Shown here in pieces: positions 35,867 to 43,586 of a stretch of 64,000 bases of DNA; the first letter of the stretch is position 1, and the number at the start of each line of letters is the position of its first letter. The stretch covers positions 1 to 64,000 of the forward strand of contig CAMDJM010000017.1 in assembly GCA_945900785.1 (NCBI GenBank). The letters run 5' to 3'. The translations under genes and the position numbers were made by a program. Origin of the DNA: Akkermansia muciniphila. GTDB taxonomy: Bacteria; Verrucomicrobiota; Verrucomicrobiia; Verrucomicrobiales; V1-33. Under the pieces are notes generated by a model. That model searched no databases and was not told where the DNA came from. It was given only the letters and a program-made list of their open reading frames with translations.

Positions 35867-36073
35867 TCAGACGATAATTTTGGGGGCTTTTTTGGTATAG
35901 AACCAGATTCCATAACCAATTAGAAGCAGGCCAAAAATGCCGCTTCCAATCCCAAGGGGACGGATTTCCTCGGTGATTTTGTTCTCCGGACCAAACCAGG
36001 CATACGCTGCGAAGGCAAAGTCAAACAGGATGGCGATGGCTAAAAAAAACAGATGGAATGTTTTGAGTGACAT
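35867..36073 (-). CDS. Small two-helix membrane protein in the oxidase cluster
   Basis: A 68-residue protein with two predicted helices (LFFLAIAILFDFAFAAYAWF and IGSGIFGLLLIGYGIWFYT) and a basic C-terminus KKAPKIIV. The ATG at 36073 starts immediately before the first helix; upstream codons in frame overlap the preceding gene. No family is recognised. Placement after subunit IV and the short gaps suggest an oxidase-associated small subunit. Confidence 0.62.
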   Translation of the reverse strand: MSLKTFHLFFLAIAILFDFAFAAYAWFGPENKITEEIRPLGIGSGIFGLLLIGYGIWFYTKKAPKIIV

Positions 36074-36092
36074 ATGACCGGAGGTTTCGGGA

Positions 36093-36452
36093 TTAGTTGG
36101 TGAGGGAAGCCTTGATGGGGTCCAGGTAAGCAAGGACAAAAAGGAACATCATCGCAGCGCCAAAGATCACGGTGAACAACAGAACCTTGTAAACCAGACC
36201 GCGCTCATGGTTTAAGTGCATGAAGATCAGGCTGACCAAGGCAACCTTGAAAGTTGCAATGGCGAGACCAATCCCGATGTTTAGCGCATGGCTTCCGAAG
36301 TCAATTAGAGCTACGGCCCAAGTGATACAGGTGAACAGAATTAAATAGCCCCCAACCTTGAGGTAAAGCCGGATTGATTTTGCCAAATCGACCGGCGCAT
36401 CATGGGAATCGTGCGCGCCGTGAGCGGCGGGAGTTTCAGTAGAATGATCCAT
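36093..36452 (-). CDS. Cytochrome c oxidase subunit IV family protein
   Basis: A 119-residue protein with a His-rich cytoplasmic start (HGAHDSHDAP) and three transmembrane helices: YLKVGGYLILFTCITWAVAL, LNIGIGLAIATFKVALVSLI, and VLLFTVIFGAAMMFLFVLAY. The FMHLNHE motif at the end of helix two is typical of CyoD/CtaF-like subunit IV. It has no cofactor ligands in the family and helps assemble or stabilise subunit I. It follows coxC by 15 bases. Confidence 0.85.
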   Translation of the reverse strand: MDHSTETPAAHGAHDSHDAPVDLAKSIRLYLKVGGYLILFTCITWAVALIDFGSHALNIGIGLAIATFKVALVSLIFMHLNHERGLVYKVLLFTVIFGAAMMFLFVLAYLDPIKASLTN

Positions 36453-36467
36453 GAGTGAGGTTTCCGG

Positions 36468-38027
36468 TTAGAGGAGGTAGAACACGGGGAAAAGGAAGAT
36501 CCAAACCAAGTCCACAAAGTGCCAGAAGAGACCGCCGACCTCGACGCGGTTGGCGAGGTGCTCGGGGTTCCGCTTATACATGGCCCGGCCGGTGAGGAGA
36601 AAGTAACCGAGGACGATAGCTCCCCCGATCACGTGGAGACCGTGGAGTCCGGTCATGAGGAAGTAAATGGCGTAGTATGGGCTGCGGCTAGGAGAGAAGT
36701 TCGAATAGAATCGTTTGTCGCTGCGCTCGATGTTGATGGCTTCCCCGGGTTCCTCAAGTTTCTTGTAGACGTCTTCGGCGACAAGTTCCTCAATTTCCAC
36801 ACGCAAGGCTTCGTGCTGCCAGTCGAGGTCTTTTTCAAAATCGTTGGCATGTTCAGGATGTTTTTTGACGAACTGTCCGGTGACCTCTTCCTTATGTTTG
36901 AAAAAGGGATCCTTGAGCTGCGGATAATATTTCCACACCAGGGATTTTTCAGGGTCTTTGGACTGGCGCAGATCAATCACATCGGCATTGAGCGGGATAG
37001 CATCGTTTTTGACGGTGCCGGTTAAAACAACATCGTCGCGGAAGATGATTTCCTTGGCGTTGTATTTCGCAAAATCCCGCTCATCGACGAGGAAGGTCAG
37101 TGGGGCTCCAACCACCTGAAGATTGAGGGTTGCCGCTTTGGCGACTGGATTGGCCTGTTCCAGCTCTGCAATTTTGTCTTCCAGCGTCTTGATTTTTTCC
37201 TTGGAGGAAGCACGCAGCTCGACCGCTTGGGCAGTTAGTTTTTCGGCTTTGGCGGCGTCGAATGGGATGGGGTAAGTTCCGGTCACTGCGGCCTTCATCT
37301 CCGCGATTTGCTTGGCCGGGGAATCAATGCGCTCCTTGATGATGGCCAGATCGGAACGGACGTTTTCAAGGTTGCGGTAGGACTTTTTCAGGGACTTGAC
37401 CCAGTCCTGATTGAGTTCCGCTTCCGTGCCGTCCGGGGTGCGCACTTTCACTACCGTGCCAGCCGGGGCTTCGGCATACGGCTTGTCGGCAGCAGCGCTG
37501 ACGCGGAGATGTTTCAGGAAGGAGGCCTCGCTTTTGGCGAGATTCAGAGAGATGGCATTCACGTCGGTCAAAGCGACCTTGTCCCCATTATGACTTTCCG
37601 GCGCGTAGTTCTCCGGATGATCCGAAGGACGGTGCCCATCAAGCACGGAGCCATCCTGCATGATGACGGAGTAGTGGTGGAACTTGCCATAATACTCGTA
37701 GCCCTTGATGCACATAAAGGCCGCAGCACAGAGGAGTGTAATCAGCATGTTGATCTGGAACCAGCCGTAGCGCCGGGCCTTCAGCGAAGCCCAAGCGGAT
37801 AGAACGGTAACGGACGAACCGATCAGCACCATCGTGTTGATGAATCCGGGGAGAACATGCAACTCATGGCGGGGCCATGGGAAGTCGGCCCCGATCCGGA
37901 GGAACACGTAGGAGGAGAAAAGCCCCCCGAAGAGCATGACCTCAGAAGCCAGGAAGAGCCAGATGCCAACCTTGGCATTATAGAGGCCAGTGTCGGGACG
38001 GGCGGTTACGGTGTAGGGAATCTCCAT
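36468..38027 (-). CDS. coxC: Cytochrome c oxidase subunit III with a large loop insertion
   Basis: A 519-residue protein, where five-helix bacterial subunit III is about 200 residues. Helices 1-3 are normal (GIWLFLASEVMLFGGLFSSY, FINTMVLIGSSVTVLSAWAS, INMLITLLCAAAFMCIKGYE), as are helices 4-5 (YFLMTGLHGLHVIGGAIVLG and GLFWHFVDLVWIFLFPVFYL). Residues about 125-445 between helix 3 and helix 4 have no counterpart in ordinary CoxC. This insert is hydrophilic, with a coiled-coil-like part (RNLENVRSDLAIIKERI, KEKIKTLEDKIAELEQ) and a basic, aromatic end. By topology it should be periplasmic. It is in frame without stops, so it is a real domain and not a sequencing fault. Confidence 0.9.
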   Translation of the reverse strand: MEIPYTVTARPDTGLYNAKVGIWLFLASEVMLFGGLFSSYVFLRIGADFPWPRHELHVLPGFINTMVLIGSSVTVLSAWASLKARRYGWFQINMLITLLCAAAFMCIKGYEYYGKFHHYSVIMQDGSVLDGHRPSDHPENYAPESHNGDKVALTDVNAISLNLAKSEASFLKHLRVSAAADKPYAEAPAGTVVKVRTPDGTEAELNQDWVKSLKKSYRNLENVRSDLAIIKERIDSPAKQIAEMKAAVTGTYPIPFDAAKAEKLTAQAVELRASSKEKIKTLEDKIAELEQANPVAKAATLNLQVVGAPLTFLVDERDFAKYNAKEIIFRDDVVLTGTVKNDAIPLNADVIDLRQSKDPEKSLVWKYYPQLKDPFFKHKEEVTGQFVKKHPEHANDFEKDLDWQHEALRVEIEELVAEDVYKKLEEPGEAINIERSDKRFYSNFSPSRSPYYAIYFLMTGLHGLHVIGGAIVLGYFLLTGRAMYKRNPEHLANRVEVGGLFWHFVDLVWIFLFPVFYLL

Positions 38028-38069
38028 CGGTGCAAGTGTAGGAAGAAGTGGCAGGATGCCGGGGAGGAA

Positions 38070-39962
38070 TCAGTGGATGGTCAAGCCAGCTTTGAGGTTG
38101 GCAACGGACGCTGTTTTTTCGCCGTCGCTGAGGGGCTCCCATTGCGGGGAGTAGTCCTTCTCAGCCCCAGGAACACTATATTCGTAGGGTCCACGGTAAA
38201 CGACTTGCTCAGTGAGGAAGTTACCATGGGGAGGAGGCGTGGGAGTGTTCCACTCAAGGGTGGTGGCGTTCCAGGGATTATCGGATCCGGCTTTTTTACC
38301 ACCGAACGCGCTGTAGAAGAAGTTGATGATAAAAGGCAACTGGGCGATGCCGAGACCCCAAGCCCCCCAGGAAATGATTTCATTCAGGTAGAAGTATTTG
38401 TGGCTGGTCATTTCAAAGACCTTGCCGCCGTCGAACCACCGGCGGTGGAATCCTGCCATTCCTTGAACAAACATCGGGGCGAACAGCACGTTCATGGCGA
38501 TCAGGGATGGCCAGAAATGAAGGTGCCCAAGCGTGGAGTTCATCATCCGGCCCGTGATTTTCGGATACCAATGGTAAATGCCGGCAAAGAGACCAAAGAT
38601 CACGCCGGGGGCCACGATATAGTGGAAGTGGGCGATAACGTAATAGGTATCGTGCAGATAGAGGTCGATGAACGTAAAGGCCAGAGGCAGACCGGTGAGA
38701 CCGCCGATGCCGAACATTGGCAGGAAGGCAGTGGCAAAGAGCATGGGGACCGGGAAGCGGATGGACCCACCCCAGAGGGAGATCATTAAACAGGTCAGCA
38801 GGATGACCGAGGGAACCGAGATCAGGACGGTGGTGAATTGAAAAAAGGTGGCTACCACGCTGCCCATGCCTGTGAGATACATGTGGTGGGCCCACACGAT
38901 GAAGGAGAGGAAGGCGAGGGTGAGCAGGCCGTAAACCATGGACTTGTATCCCCAGAGTGGTTTGCGGGTGTTGCAGGGAATGACTTCGGAAACGATGGCG
39001 ATGGCGGGAAGGAGGAGGACATAAACTTCCGGATGGGCGAGGAACCAGAACAAGTGCTGGAAGAGCACAGGATGTCCGCCACCACTGATATTCAGCAGTC
39101 CGGCTTCCTTGGTGACCAAGCCGGTCGGCAGGAAGAAGCTGGAGCCGAAAAGCTGGTCACTCAACTGCATGAGCGCCGCAACTTCGAGCGGTGGGAAGGC
39201 CAGCAGCAGCAGGAAAGCGATGATAAACATGGCCCAGGTAAAAAACGGCAGGCGCATCCAAGTCAGGCCTTTGGCCCGGAGGTTAATTACGGTGGTGAGC
39301 ACGTTGACAGCTCCGAGGAGCGAGGCGCTGATGTTGAACACCATGGCAAAAAGCCACTGGGTTTGCCCGGTCCAGAAGTGGGAGTCGGAATTCATCTGCA
39401 CAGTGGCAGCCAAAGGTGAGTAGTTGGTCCAACCAGCCTGCGCGGCACCGGTAGGCAGGAAAAAGCTGGCAACCATCAGGACACCGCTGAGGGCGAAGAG
39501 CCAGAAGCTCCACATGTTCAGCTTGGGGAAGGCCATATCTGGCGCTCCGACCTGAAGGGGAGTCACAAAATTCACAAAAGCGGCAAATCCCAGCGGCACG
39601 ACCCCGAAGAACACCATAATCGTGCCGTGCATGGCCCCGAACATGTTGTAGAGGGAACCGGAGACGGTGCCATTGGGTGCCCACCGGGAAACGAAGTCAT
39701 CACCAAAGAGCCGGAGAATCCAATCCAGCGCAGGCGGAAGAGGCACGCCGGGATGGGCGATGCTCCAGCGCATGACCAGCATGAGCATGAAACCGAGGGC
39801 GAGGAAAAGAAGTCCTGAAAAACCATATTGCACCCCGATCATCTTGTGGTCGGTGGAGAAGATGTATTTTTGGACGAAATTAACTTTGTGTTCGTCGTGG
39901 TGGGAATCATGACTGTGGTCATGACCGTGATCCGCGTGCTTGGTGTCTAGGGTGGCTTCCAT
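38070..39962 (-). CDS. coxA: Cytochrome c oxidase subunit I (aa3-type)
   Basis: The 630-residue catalytic subunit that reduces oxygen at a heme a3-CuB centre and pumps protons. All six metal-ligand His are visible: AMHGTIM (low-spin heme), AHPEVYV (CuB, with the crosslinked Tyr), WAHHMYL (two CuB His) and IAHFHYIVAP (heme a3 and heme a). The N-terminus before helix 1 is His/Asp-rich (HADHGHDHSHDS), possibly metal-binding. At least twelve helices are predicted. It is preceded by a cytochrome c gene and followed by coxC. Confidence 0.97.
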   Translation of the reverse strand: MEATLDTKHADHGHDHSHDSHHDEHKVNFVQKYIFSTDHKMIGVQYGFSGLLFLALGFMLMLVMRWSIAHPGVPLPPALDWILRLFGDDFVSRWAPNGTVSGSLYNMFGAMHGTIMVFFGVVPLGFAAFVNFVTPLQVGAPDMAFPKLNMWSFWLFALSGVLMVASFFLPTGAAQAGWTNYSPLAATVQMNSDSHFWTGQTQWLFAMVFNISASLLGAVNVLTTVINLRAKGLTWMRLPFFTWAMFIIAFLLLLAFPPLEVAALMQLSDQLFGSSFFLPTGLVTKEAGLLNISGGGHPVLFQHLFWFLAHPEVYVLLLPAIAIVSEVIPCNTRKPLWGYKSMVYGLLTLAFLSFIVWAHHMYLTGMGSVVATFFQFTTVLISVPSVILLTCLMISLWGGSIRFPVPMLFATAFLPMFGIGGLTGLPLAFTFIDLYLHDTYYVIAHFHYIVAPGVIFGLFAGIYHWYPKITGRMMNSTLGHLHFWPSLIAMNVLFAPMFVQGMAGFHRRWFDGGKVFEMTSHKYFYLNEIISWGAWGLGIAQLPFIINFFYSAFGGKKAGSDNPWNATTLEWNTPTPPPHGNFLTEQVVYRGPYEYSVPGAEKDYSPQWEPLSDGEKTASVANLKAGLTIH

Positions 39963-40009
39963 GGTTGGTTGCGTGATTGGGTCTGGGGATTTTAAGCGCG
40001 GGAAAAGAA

Positions 40010-40861
40010 TTATTGTTTAGGAGCGGCTGCCGGAGCAGCAGTTGCTGGGGTCGTCACGGCAGCCGCAGGGGCCGCCGAGTGTTTGGAAGGCGTGAGGTTC
40101 GCCTCCAGCGGGATGGCAAGCAGCTCGGCTTCGCTGTAAGGCGCGGTGCGGGCGGCGAGGCTCTTGCGGAGTTCGGCCACTTGGTCGTCGTAGATCAAGC
40201 TGGCCTGATTGCCCCACTCGTTCCGGATGTAGGAGGCAATTTGCGCGATATCCTTGTTGGTTTTGACAGCCCCTTGAGCGGGCATGGCACCATTATAGGC
40301 CTTTCCATTGACTTGGAGCTGACCAATGATGCCATGCAGCAGAATGGCAACAACACGGGTTTCTCCGTGAATGACATACTCTGAATTCTTAAGCGGCGGA
40401 AACTGGCCAGGAACGCCTTCCCCATTGGCTTGGTGACAGCTCGCGCAAACGGTCGCATATTGATTTTTGCCTTTGGCAATCCAAATTTTTGGATCGTATT
40501 CGTTGCCGCTGGCTCCTCCGCCGCTTGGACCAAAATCTGAGGGTAAAGTGAGAGCGTATTCATAGCCCTTGATATTCGGACCAAAAGTCATCGAACCCGA
40601 CTGCACCATGGAACCAGCAGCGATGGCCACGCCAATCATGGGAATGATCGCCCAAAGCGGAAAGGTGCTTTGGCTGGAAGATACGTTGAAATCAGGTTTT
40701 TCCCGGGCAGCAGCAGCGTGGGCCTGACTGACGGCCAGGCTGGCGTCGGAATCATTGCCTTTGCGGGGAGAGTTGAAGGCATCCGGACGGATGACCAGTC
40801 CCTCGACAGCGACATCAATGGGATTGGTGGAAGGAGTGTGATCTGAAGAATCGGAAGACAT
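40010..40861 (-). CDS. Membrane-anchored monoheme cytochrome c
   Basis: A 283-residue protein with a cytoplasmic N-terminus of about 65 residues, one transmembrane helix (FPLWAIIPMIGVAIAAGSMV) and a periplasmic class I cytochrome c domain. Heme attaches at CASCH (Cys139, Cys142, His143), and the distal ligand is probably the Met in GAMPAQG. An Ala/Pro/Thr tail follows. It is placed between the CcoO-like gene and coxA, so it may be the CcoP-like partner or the link that passes electrons to the CuA site of CoxB. It is not a diheme CcoP: only one CxxCH is present. Confidence 0.88.
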   Translation of the reverse strand: MSSDSSDHTPSTNPIDVAVEGLVIRPDAFNSPRKGNDSDASLAVSQAHAAAAREKPDFNVSSSQSTFPLWAIIPMIGVAIAAGSMVQSGSMTFGPNIKGYEYALTLPSDFGPSGGGASGNEYDPKIWIAKGKNQYATVCASCHQANGEGVPGQFPPLKNSEYVIHGETRVVAILLHGIIGQLQVNGKAYNGAMPAQGAVKTNKDIAQIASYIRNEWGNQASLIYDDQVAELRKSLAARTAPYSEAELLAIPLEANLTPSKHSAAPAAAVTTPATAAPAAAPKQ

Positions 40862-40876
40862 GGCGGGAGAGGGCGA

Positions 40877-41638
40877 TTACTTGGATTCCTTGGGCTTGGC
40901 TCCAGTGATGGAGACGGGAATGGGCTGGTCGCGTTTGAGACCGAGGACATAGTCAGCGAGGGCCCGGGCGTCACTTGAAGGAACGATTTCCAAGCCTTCG
41001 GCGGGTGCCAAATTGTTGGGGAGTTTCAGGGCCAATTCAGACCCGACACCTTCCTTGATCCGGGTAATAAACAGGCTGCGGTAACCCGGGCTGATTGACC
41101 ATTCCCTGCGGGCACGGGGAGCGTAAAGATAGAGGTAGAAGTTATTCAGGGCACTCAACTTCGCGGCTTTCACCTTGGCAGGTTCCGTCTCCGTGGTAGA
41201 ACCATCGAAACGGTATCCGGCATTGGCCAGGTCAGGACCGATGCGGCGTTGGCCGATCATGGCAAAATCCTCATGCATGTAGTCCCACATGTTGGTCTGG
41301 CGGGTCACTGCATTGGCATCGCCACCACCCTTTCCCCATCCCTTTTTGAATTGATCGATCCCGGCGTAGTCAGGGCGGATGACCTGGGTATGGCATTGGG
41401 CGCAGCCTTGTTGCGCGTAGATTTCTTCTCCGCGCTTGCGGTCCCCGGCAAAAGCTTGGGGATAACTCAAGCCTTTCGATTCCGGCGCGTCAAAAGCTTT
41501 TCCGCTGCCGGGATCCTCCATCACGTAGGGCACGGTCTGCCGGTTGCGCTCCGCCGCGAAGGGCTGAACGACCATGCAATAGGTCGGGACAAGAAAACAT
41601 GTCCCGAGGATTAGAACGAAATTTTTAAGACTATTCAT
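40877..41638 (-). CDS. CcoO-like (cbb3 oxidase subunit II-type) monoheme cytochrome c
   Basis: A 253-residue protein with an N-terminal membrane anchor (FVLILGTCFLVPTYCMVV), then a heme-binding GCAQCHTQVIRPD (Cys79, Cys82, His83) and the CcoO-specific QRRIGPDLANAGYR. YPQAFAGDRKRGEEIY also matches that family. It overlaps the upstream CcoN-like gene by four bases (ATGA), so translation is coupled. In ordinary cbb3 oxidases this subunit feeds electrons to CcoN; here CcoN has no redox cofactor ligands, so this cytochrome must pass electrons elsewhere if it is redox-active. Confidence 0.9.
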   Translation of the reverse strand: MNSLKNFVLILGTCFLVPTYCMVVQPFAAERNRQTVPYVMEDPGSGKAFDAPESKGLSYPQAFAGDRKRGEEIYAQQGCAQCHTQVIRPDYAGIDQFKKGWGKGGGDANAVTRQTNMWDYMHEDFAMIGQRRIGPDLANAGYRFDGSTTETEPAKVKAAKLSALNNFYLYLYAPRARREWSISPGYRSLFITRIKEGVGSELALKLPNNLAPAEGLEIVPSSDARALADYVLGLKRDQPIPVSITGAKPKESK

Positions 41639-43125
41639 GCCTCTGCTCCTTCGGTGGTGATAACAAGTTCCGCCTCATCATAGGGGGCGTGGGGGTAAAT
41701 CAAGGTAGGGGCTCCAGCCTTGCGCCCGGCGTTGGCGACCATGAGGGCAAGGTGATGCAGGAAAACGGCGTTGGCTGCGGCGAGGAAAACCCAGGCAAGG
41801 ATGCGCCCAACGAGATAACCGGCAGAAAAGACGTTGGCATCCTGCATGTCAGTATCCCAGTTTTCGGTCCCGGCCCCATGGGAAAAACCGCCAGCGAGGA
41901 GAACCACCGCCAAGGTAATACAGGCGTAGGCCGAGCCCCAGAAGTGAAAGCGGATGCGGCCTCCACTGATCCACTCGCATCCCGTGATACGCGGAACGAT
42001 GAAATAGATCGCCCCAAACATGGTCATGCTGAAGAACATATAGATGCCAGTAATGGCCACAGCGTCCGTAACATAAGTAAAGGCCGTGTAGCGGGCCATG
42101 ACCATGGAGGAAAGGACTGCGGCGCTGACAGAGGTGACCGCATAGCCAATGGAACCAAAGAAGGTGAAGCGGAGGCTGGGGCTGAGTTCGACCAGTTTAT
42201 GGCTGCCCTTCACAGTCAGGTAGTGGTTGAAGGTCACGGCGATCACGGGAATCAAAAGCAAAACCTGAGCGGCTCCGGAAATGGCAGGCATCCACGCCGG
42301 GATGGGACCGCCAATCAATTCCTGGGCACCCGTCCAAGGTGCGAGAGCGATGAGGCCCCAGAAGGCGAGCGAGGCAAATTGATAACTGTGGATGGGTTTG
42401 CCCACAATTTTGGGGATGATAAAATACGCTGAGCCCAGACCCACCGGAACGAGCCAGAGGAAGAGGACATTGCTGGCATACCATGAGGCGATGGCCGGAC
42501 CAGCGACGCCGGTGCCCTTGAAGACGTTAAGGATCAGATTGGCGGTAAGATAGATCCAGGGAAAGGAGAAGCAGGCCGCAAGAATATACCACTGGGTGAT
42601 GAAGACGCTGCCTTTGCGGCGGGCAGAAAACATGACCACCAGCCAGACCACGATGAGCGAATAGCTGACGAGCAGGATCGGCCAAACCATCGGGGGAAAC
42701 TCCAGCCATTTCATGGCGGTGCCATAACCACCAAGGATCCCAAGGACACCCGCAGCGACCCCGGCATTCCAAAAATGACCCGCGACCACGAGGGTGATGG
42801 GATTTTTGAGTTCAGTGCGGCAAAGCCGGGCCATCATCCAGATCATCACACCAAGGCCAGCCTGGAAGGCCCATCCGTAGAGGAGCGCATTCAGGAAGGC
42901 AGGTTGGCTGCGTCCATAGTTCAGCCAATCAATCCCGAGGAAACCAGGCGCAAGCTGCTTGGTGGAGGAAATAATTCCGAGGATCGTGGAGATCAACAAC
43001 CACGCCGCAGCGCTGGTGAAGAAAAACAACACCGGCAGGCGGGTGGACCGGTCGATGGCTGCCCGTTGGAGAATTTCTTCCGGGGTAACCTCGACGAGGA
43101 GGGCTGATTGGTCTTCCTGACTCAT
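41635..43125 (-). CDS. CcoN-like membrane protein lacking all heme and copper ligands
   Basis: A 496-residue protein with about twelve helices that aligns along its length with cbb3 oxidase subunit I: LNALLYGWAFQAG, GSAYFIIPKIVGKPIHSYQ, SLAFWGLI, FGAIYFIVPRITG and RIRFHFWGSAY. Every functional His is replaced: the helix-2 heme ligand is Phe77, the first CuB ligand is Ser218 (WYASN for WYGHN), the His-His pair is Gln268-Glu269, and the HVH heme pair becomes Thr353 and Ala355 (YVTDAVA). It cannot bind the normal cofactors. The frame is intact and coupled to ccoO, so it is probably a conserved structural or transport subunit. Confidence 0.88.
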   Translation of the reverse strand: MSQEDQSALLVEVTPEEILQRAAIDRSTRLPVLFFFTSAAAWLLISTILGIISSTKQLAPGFLGIDWLNYGRSQPAFLNALLYGWAFQAGLGVMIWMMARLCRTELKNPITLVVAGHFWNAGVAAGVLGILGGYGTAMKWLEFPPMVWPILLVSYSLIVVWLVVMFSARRKGSVFITQWYILAACFSFPWIYLTANLILNVFKGTGVAGPAIASWYASNVLFLWLVPVGLGSAYFIIPKIVGKPIHSYQFASLAFWGLIALAPWTGAQELIGGPIPAWMPAISGAAQVLLLIPVIAVTFNHYLTVKGSHKLVELSPSLRFTFFGSIGYAVTSVSAAVLSSMVMARYTAFTYVTDAVAITGIYMFFSMTMFGAIYFIVPRITGCEWISGGRIRFHFWGSAYACITLAVVLLAGGFSHGAGTENWDTDMQDANVFSAGYLVGRILAWVFLAAANAVFLHHLALMVANAGRKAGAPTLIYPHAPYDEAELVITTEGAEA

Positions 43126-43149
43126 GATAAAAGGGGATCGCGAAAGGGA

Positions 43150-43551
43150 TTACTTGCCTTCGAACTTGGAAAGATTGGGGTCGTGGGAGGTTTTGGCTTT
43201 TTGCTCCTGCTCGCGGACGATCGCCTCAGGAGTTTTGATGGCACTCGGAGCTGCTTTTTGAGCGGCGAAGGTTTTGGCAGCGAAAGGAATCAGAAAATCT
43301 GCAGGGAGACGGACGGTTTTACCGGCCTCGACTTCGGCGATTTTATGGTATTCAGCGGCCTCGTCATTGGTAACGGTCGAAAGGATGCCGAGGCGGTTAT
43401 CCCCTGCCCCACCGTCATTGACGGTGTAAGCAGCCGGAATGGCAATCCAGCGGTAAAGCACAATGATGACAGCAAGCGCGGCGATGGAGCCGAGAGCCCC
43501 CCAGAAGGTGAGGAACCGGTTGCCGAGAGTGTCTCCGGGATGTTCGTCCAT
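43150..43551 (-). CDS. Single-span membrane protein in the ACIII-oxidase cluster
   Basis: A 133-residue protein with a short cytoplasmic N-terminus (MDEHPGDTLGNRF), one transmembrane helix (GALGSIAALAVIIVLYRWI) and a soluble periplasmic region of about 95 residues rich in Ala, Lys and Glu. No cofactor motif is seen and no family recognised. It sits between actF and the CcoN-like gene, with gaps of 35 and 24 bases. It could be an ACIII accessory subunit comparable in size to ActG, or a link to the next complex. Confidence 0.68.
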   Translation of the reverse strand: MDEHPGDTLGNRFLTFWGALGSIAALAVIIVLYRWIAIPAAYTVNDGGAGDNRLGILSTVTNDEAAEYHKIAEVEAGKTVRLPADFLIPFAAKTFAAQKAAPSAIKTPEAIVREQEQKAKTSHDPNLSKFEGK

Positions 43552-43586
43552 GGTGATGATCAGAAAAAGGAGGGAAAATGGTGGGT

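Noticed and set aside
40010-40861. Diheme CcoP subunit
   Set aside because: Only one CxxCH motif is present, so it is a monoheme membrane cytochrome c.
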